From Candidatus Faecalibacterium gallistercoris (GTDB taxonomy: Bacteria; Bacillota; Clostridia; Oscillospirales; Ruminococcaceae): DNA of 34,554 nt. A program made the position numbers and the translations under genes. Below the pieces are notes generated by a model. That model did not search any database, was not told where the DNA came from, and was given only the letters and a program-made list of their open reading frames with translations. Shown piece after piece: positions 34,344 through 34,554 of this stretch. The stretch lies in NCBI GenBank assembly GCA_019116585.1, contig DXBJ01000004.1, positions 1 to 34,554 on the forward strand, written 5' to 3'. Within the stretch, counting starts at the first letter, position 1. Each line of letters begins with the position of its first letter.

Positions 34344-34554
34344 AGCGTGTCGAAAAACGACACGCTCCAAGGGGAACCCATTTCTGCCCGCATACGCGGG
34401 ACAGAAATTCCTTCCCCCTGGTAGTTGCGGTTCCCTGCTTTTGCTGCGCCCGTCGCAGCGGGCTTGCAAAAGGCAGACCGCTGCCCCTGCTCCGCTTCGG
34501 CTGTTTCGTCCGCAGGACGCGCCTCAGCTTCGCAGTCCCTGGGGACAAAATTTG
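34344..34554. repeat. Dispersed palindromic repeat, copy 2, with insert, cut by the window edge
   Basis: AGCGTGTCG/CGACACGCT forms a perfect hairpin at 34344-34366. A long hairpin from CCAAGGGGAA (34367) to TTCCCCCTGG (34412-34421) follows, matching 7995-8073. A ~110-base segment (about 34425-34536) absent from copy 1 comes next and contains the 17-mer inverted at 51-67. The sequence then rejoins copy 1 at CCCTGGGGACAAAATTT (34537-34553). The element probably continues past the window. Confidence 0.75.

Overview
This 34.6 kb window is a very GC-rich, gene-dense bacterial chromosome segment. It has AGGAGG-type ribosome sites, SigA-like -35/-10 promoters and gene families typical of gut Clostridia: an AgrC/LytTR pair, the glycerol-3-phosphate triad with DUF1667, CstA, a DctPQM TRAP transporter, and GH130 phosphorylases with a cellobiose 2-epimerase. 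Together these suggest an Oscillospiraceae/Ruminococcaceae-type gut Firmicute near Faecalibacterium, Gemmiger or Subdoligranulum. That placement is inference from gene content only.

Layout. 1-225: gene-free edge holding an inverted relative of the repeat at the other edge. 226-2206 (-): AgrC-like sensor kinase and LytTR response regulator with no visible agrB/agrD. 2410-3192 (+): DUF5131 (phage Gp37/Gp68-like) protein. 3338-7941 (+): glycerol operon of glycerol kinase, GlpA-like and GlpB-like flavoproteins and DUF1667, followed by dispersed palindromic repeats and a terminator (7949-8202). 8225-10849 (-): two-TM hypothetical protein and CstA. 11036-13704 (-): MoxR AAA+ ATPase and VWA protein pair. 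13863-14969 (-): aldo-keto reductase with two 4Fe-4S motifs. 15134-15556 (+): MscL with a C-terminal zinc ribbon. 15698-16616 (+): LytTR-DUF3021 pair. 16687-21219 (-): P1/DmpA peptidase, KdgF-like cupin and a TRAP transporter. 21479-22291 (+): YcxB-like protein and a small DUF4318-like protein.

22452-34194 is a beta-mannan (glucomannan/galactomannan) utilisation locus. A CE2-like acetylesterase and phosphohexomutase run to the left, divergent from a LacI regulator. To the right lie an ABC sugar transporter, GH130_2 and GH130_1 phosphorylases, cellobiose 2-epimerase, GH36 alpha-galactosidase, a SASA acetylesterase, a YesL/DUF624 protein and a GH113 mannanase. In an intact version, acetylated and galactosylated manno-oligosaccharides would be imported, deacetylated, degalactosylated, phosphorolysed to mannose 1-phosphate, and fed to glycolysis through the mutase.

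The most striking observation is that this locus alone is broken. The mutase, binding protein, permease(s), GH130_2, GH36 and GH113 each lack internal or terminal segments, and DUF624 has an in-frame amber codon. The regulator, promoters, epimerase, GH130_1 and both esterases look intact. Every gene outside the locus also looks intact. Either the strain is losing mannan utilisation by deletion, or the assembly has collapsed strain variants here. A repeated TTAGCTTA-like motif at the locus promoters is a good candidate for the LacI operator. Both window edges fall in related dispersed repeats, which fits contig ends at repeats.
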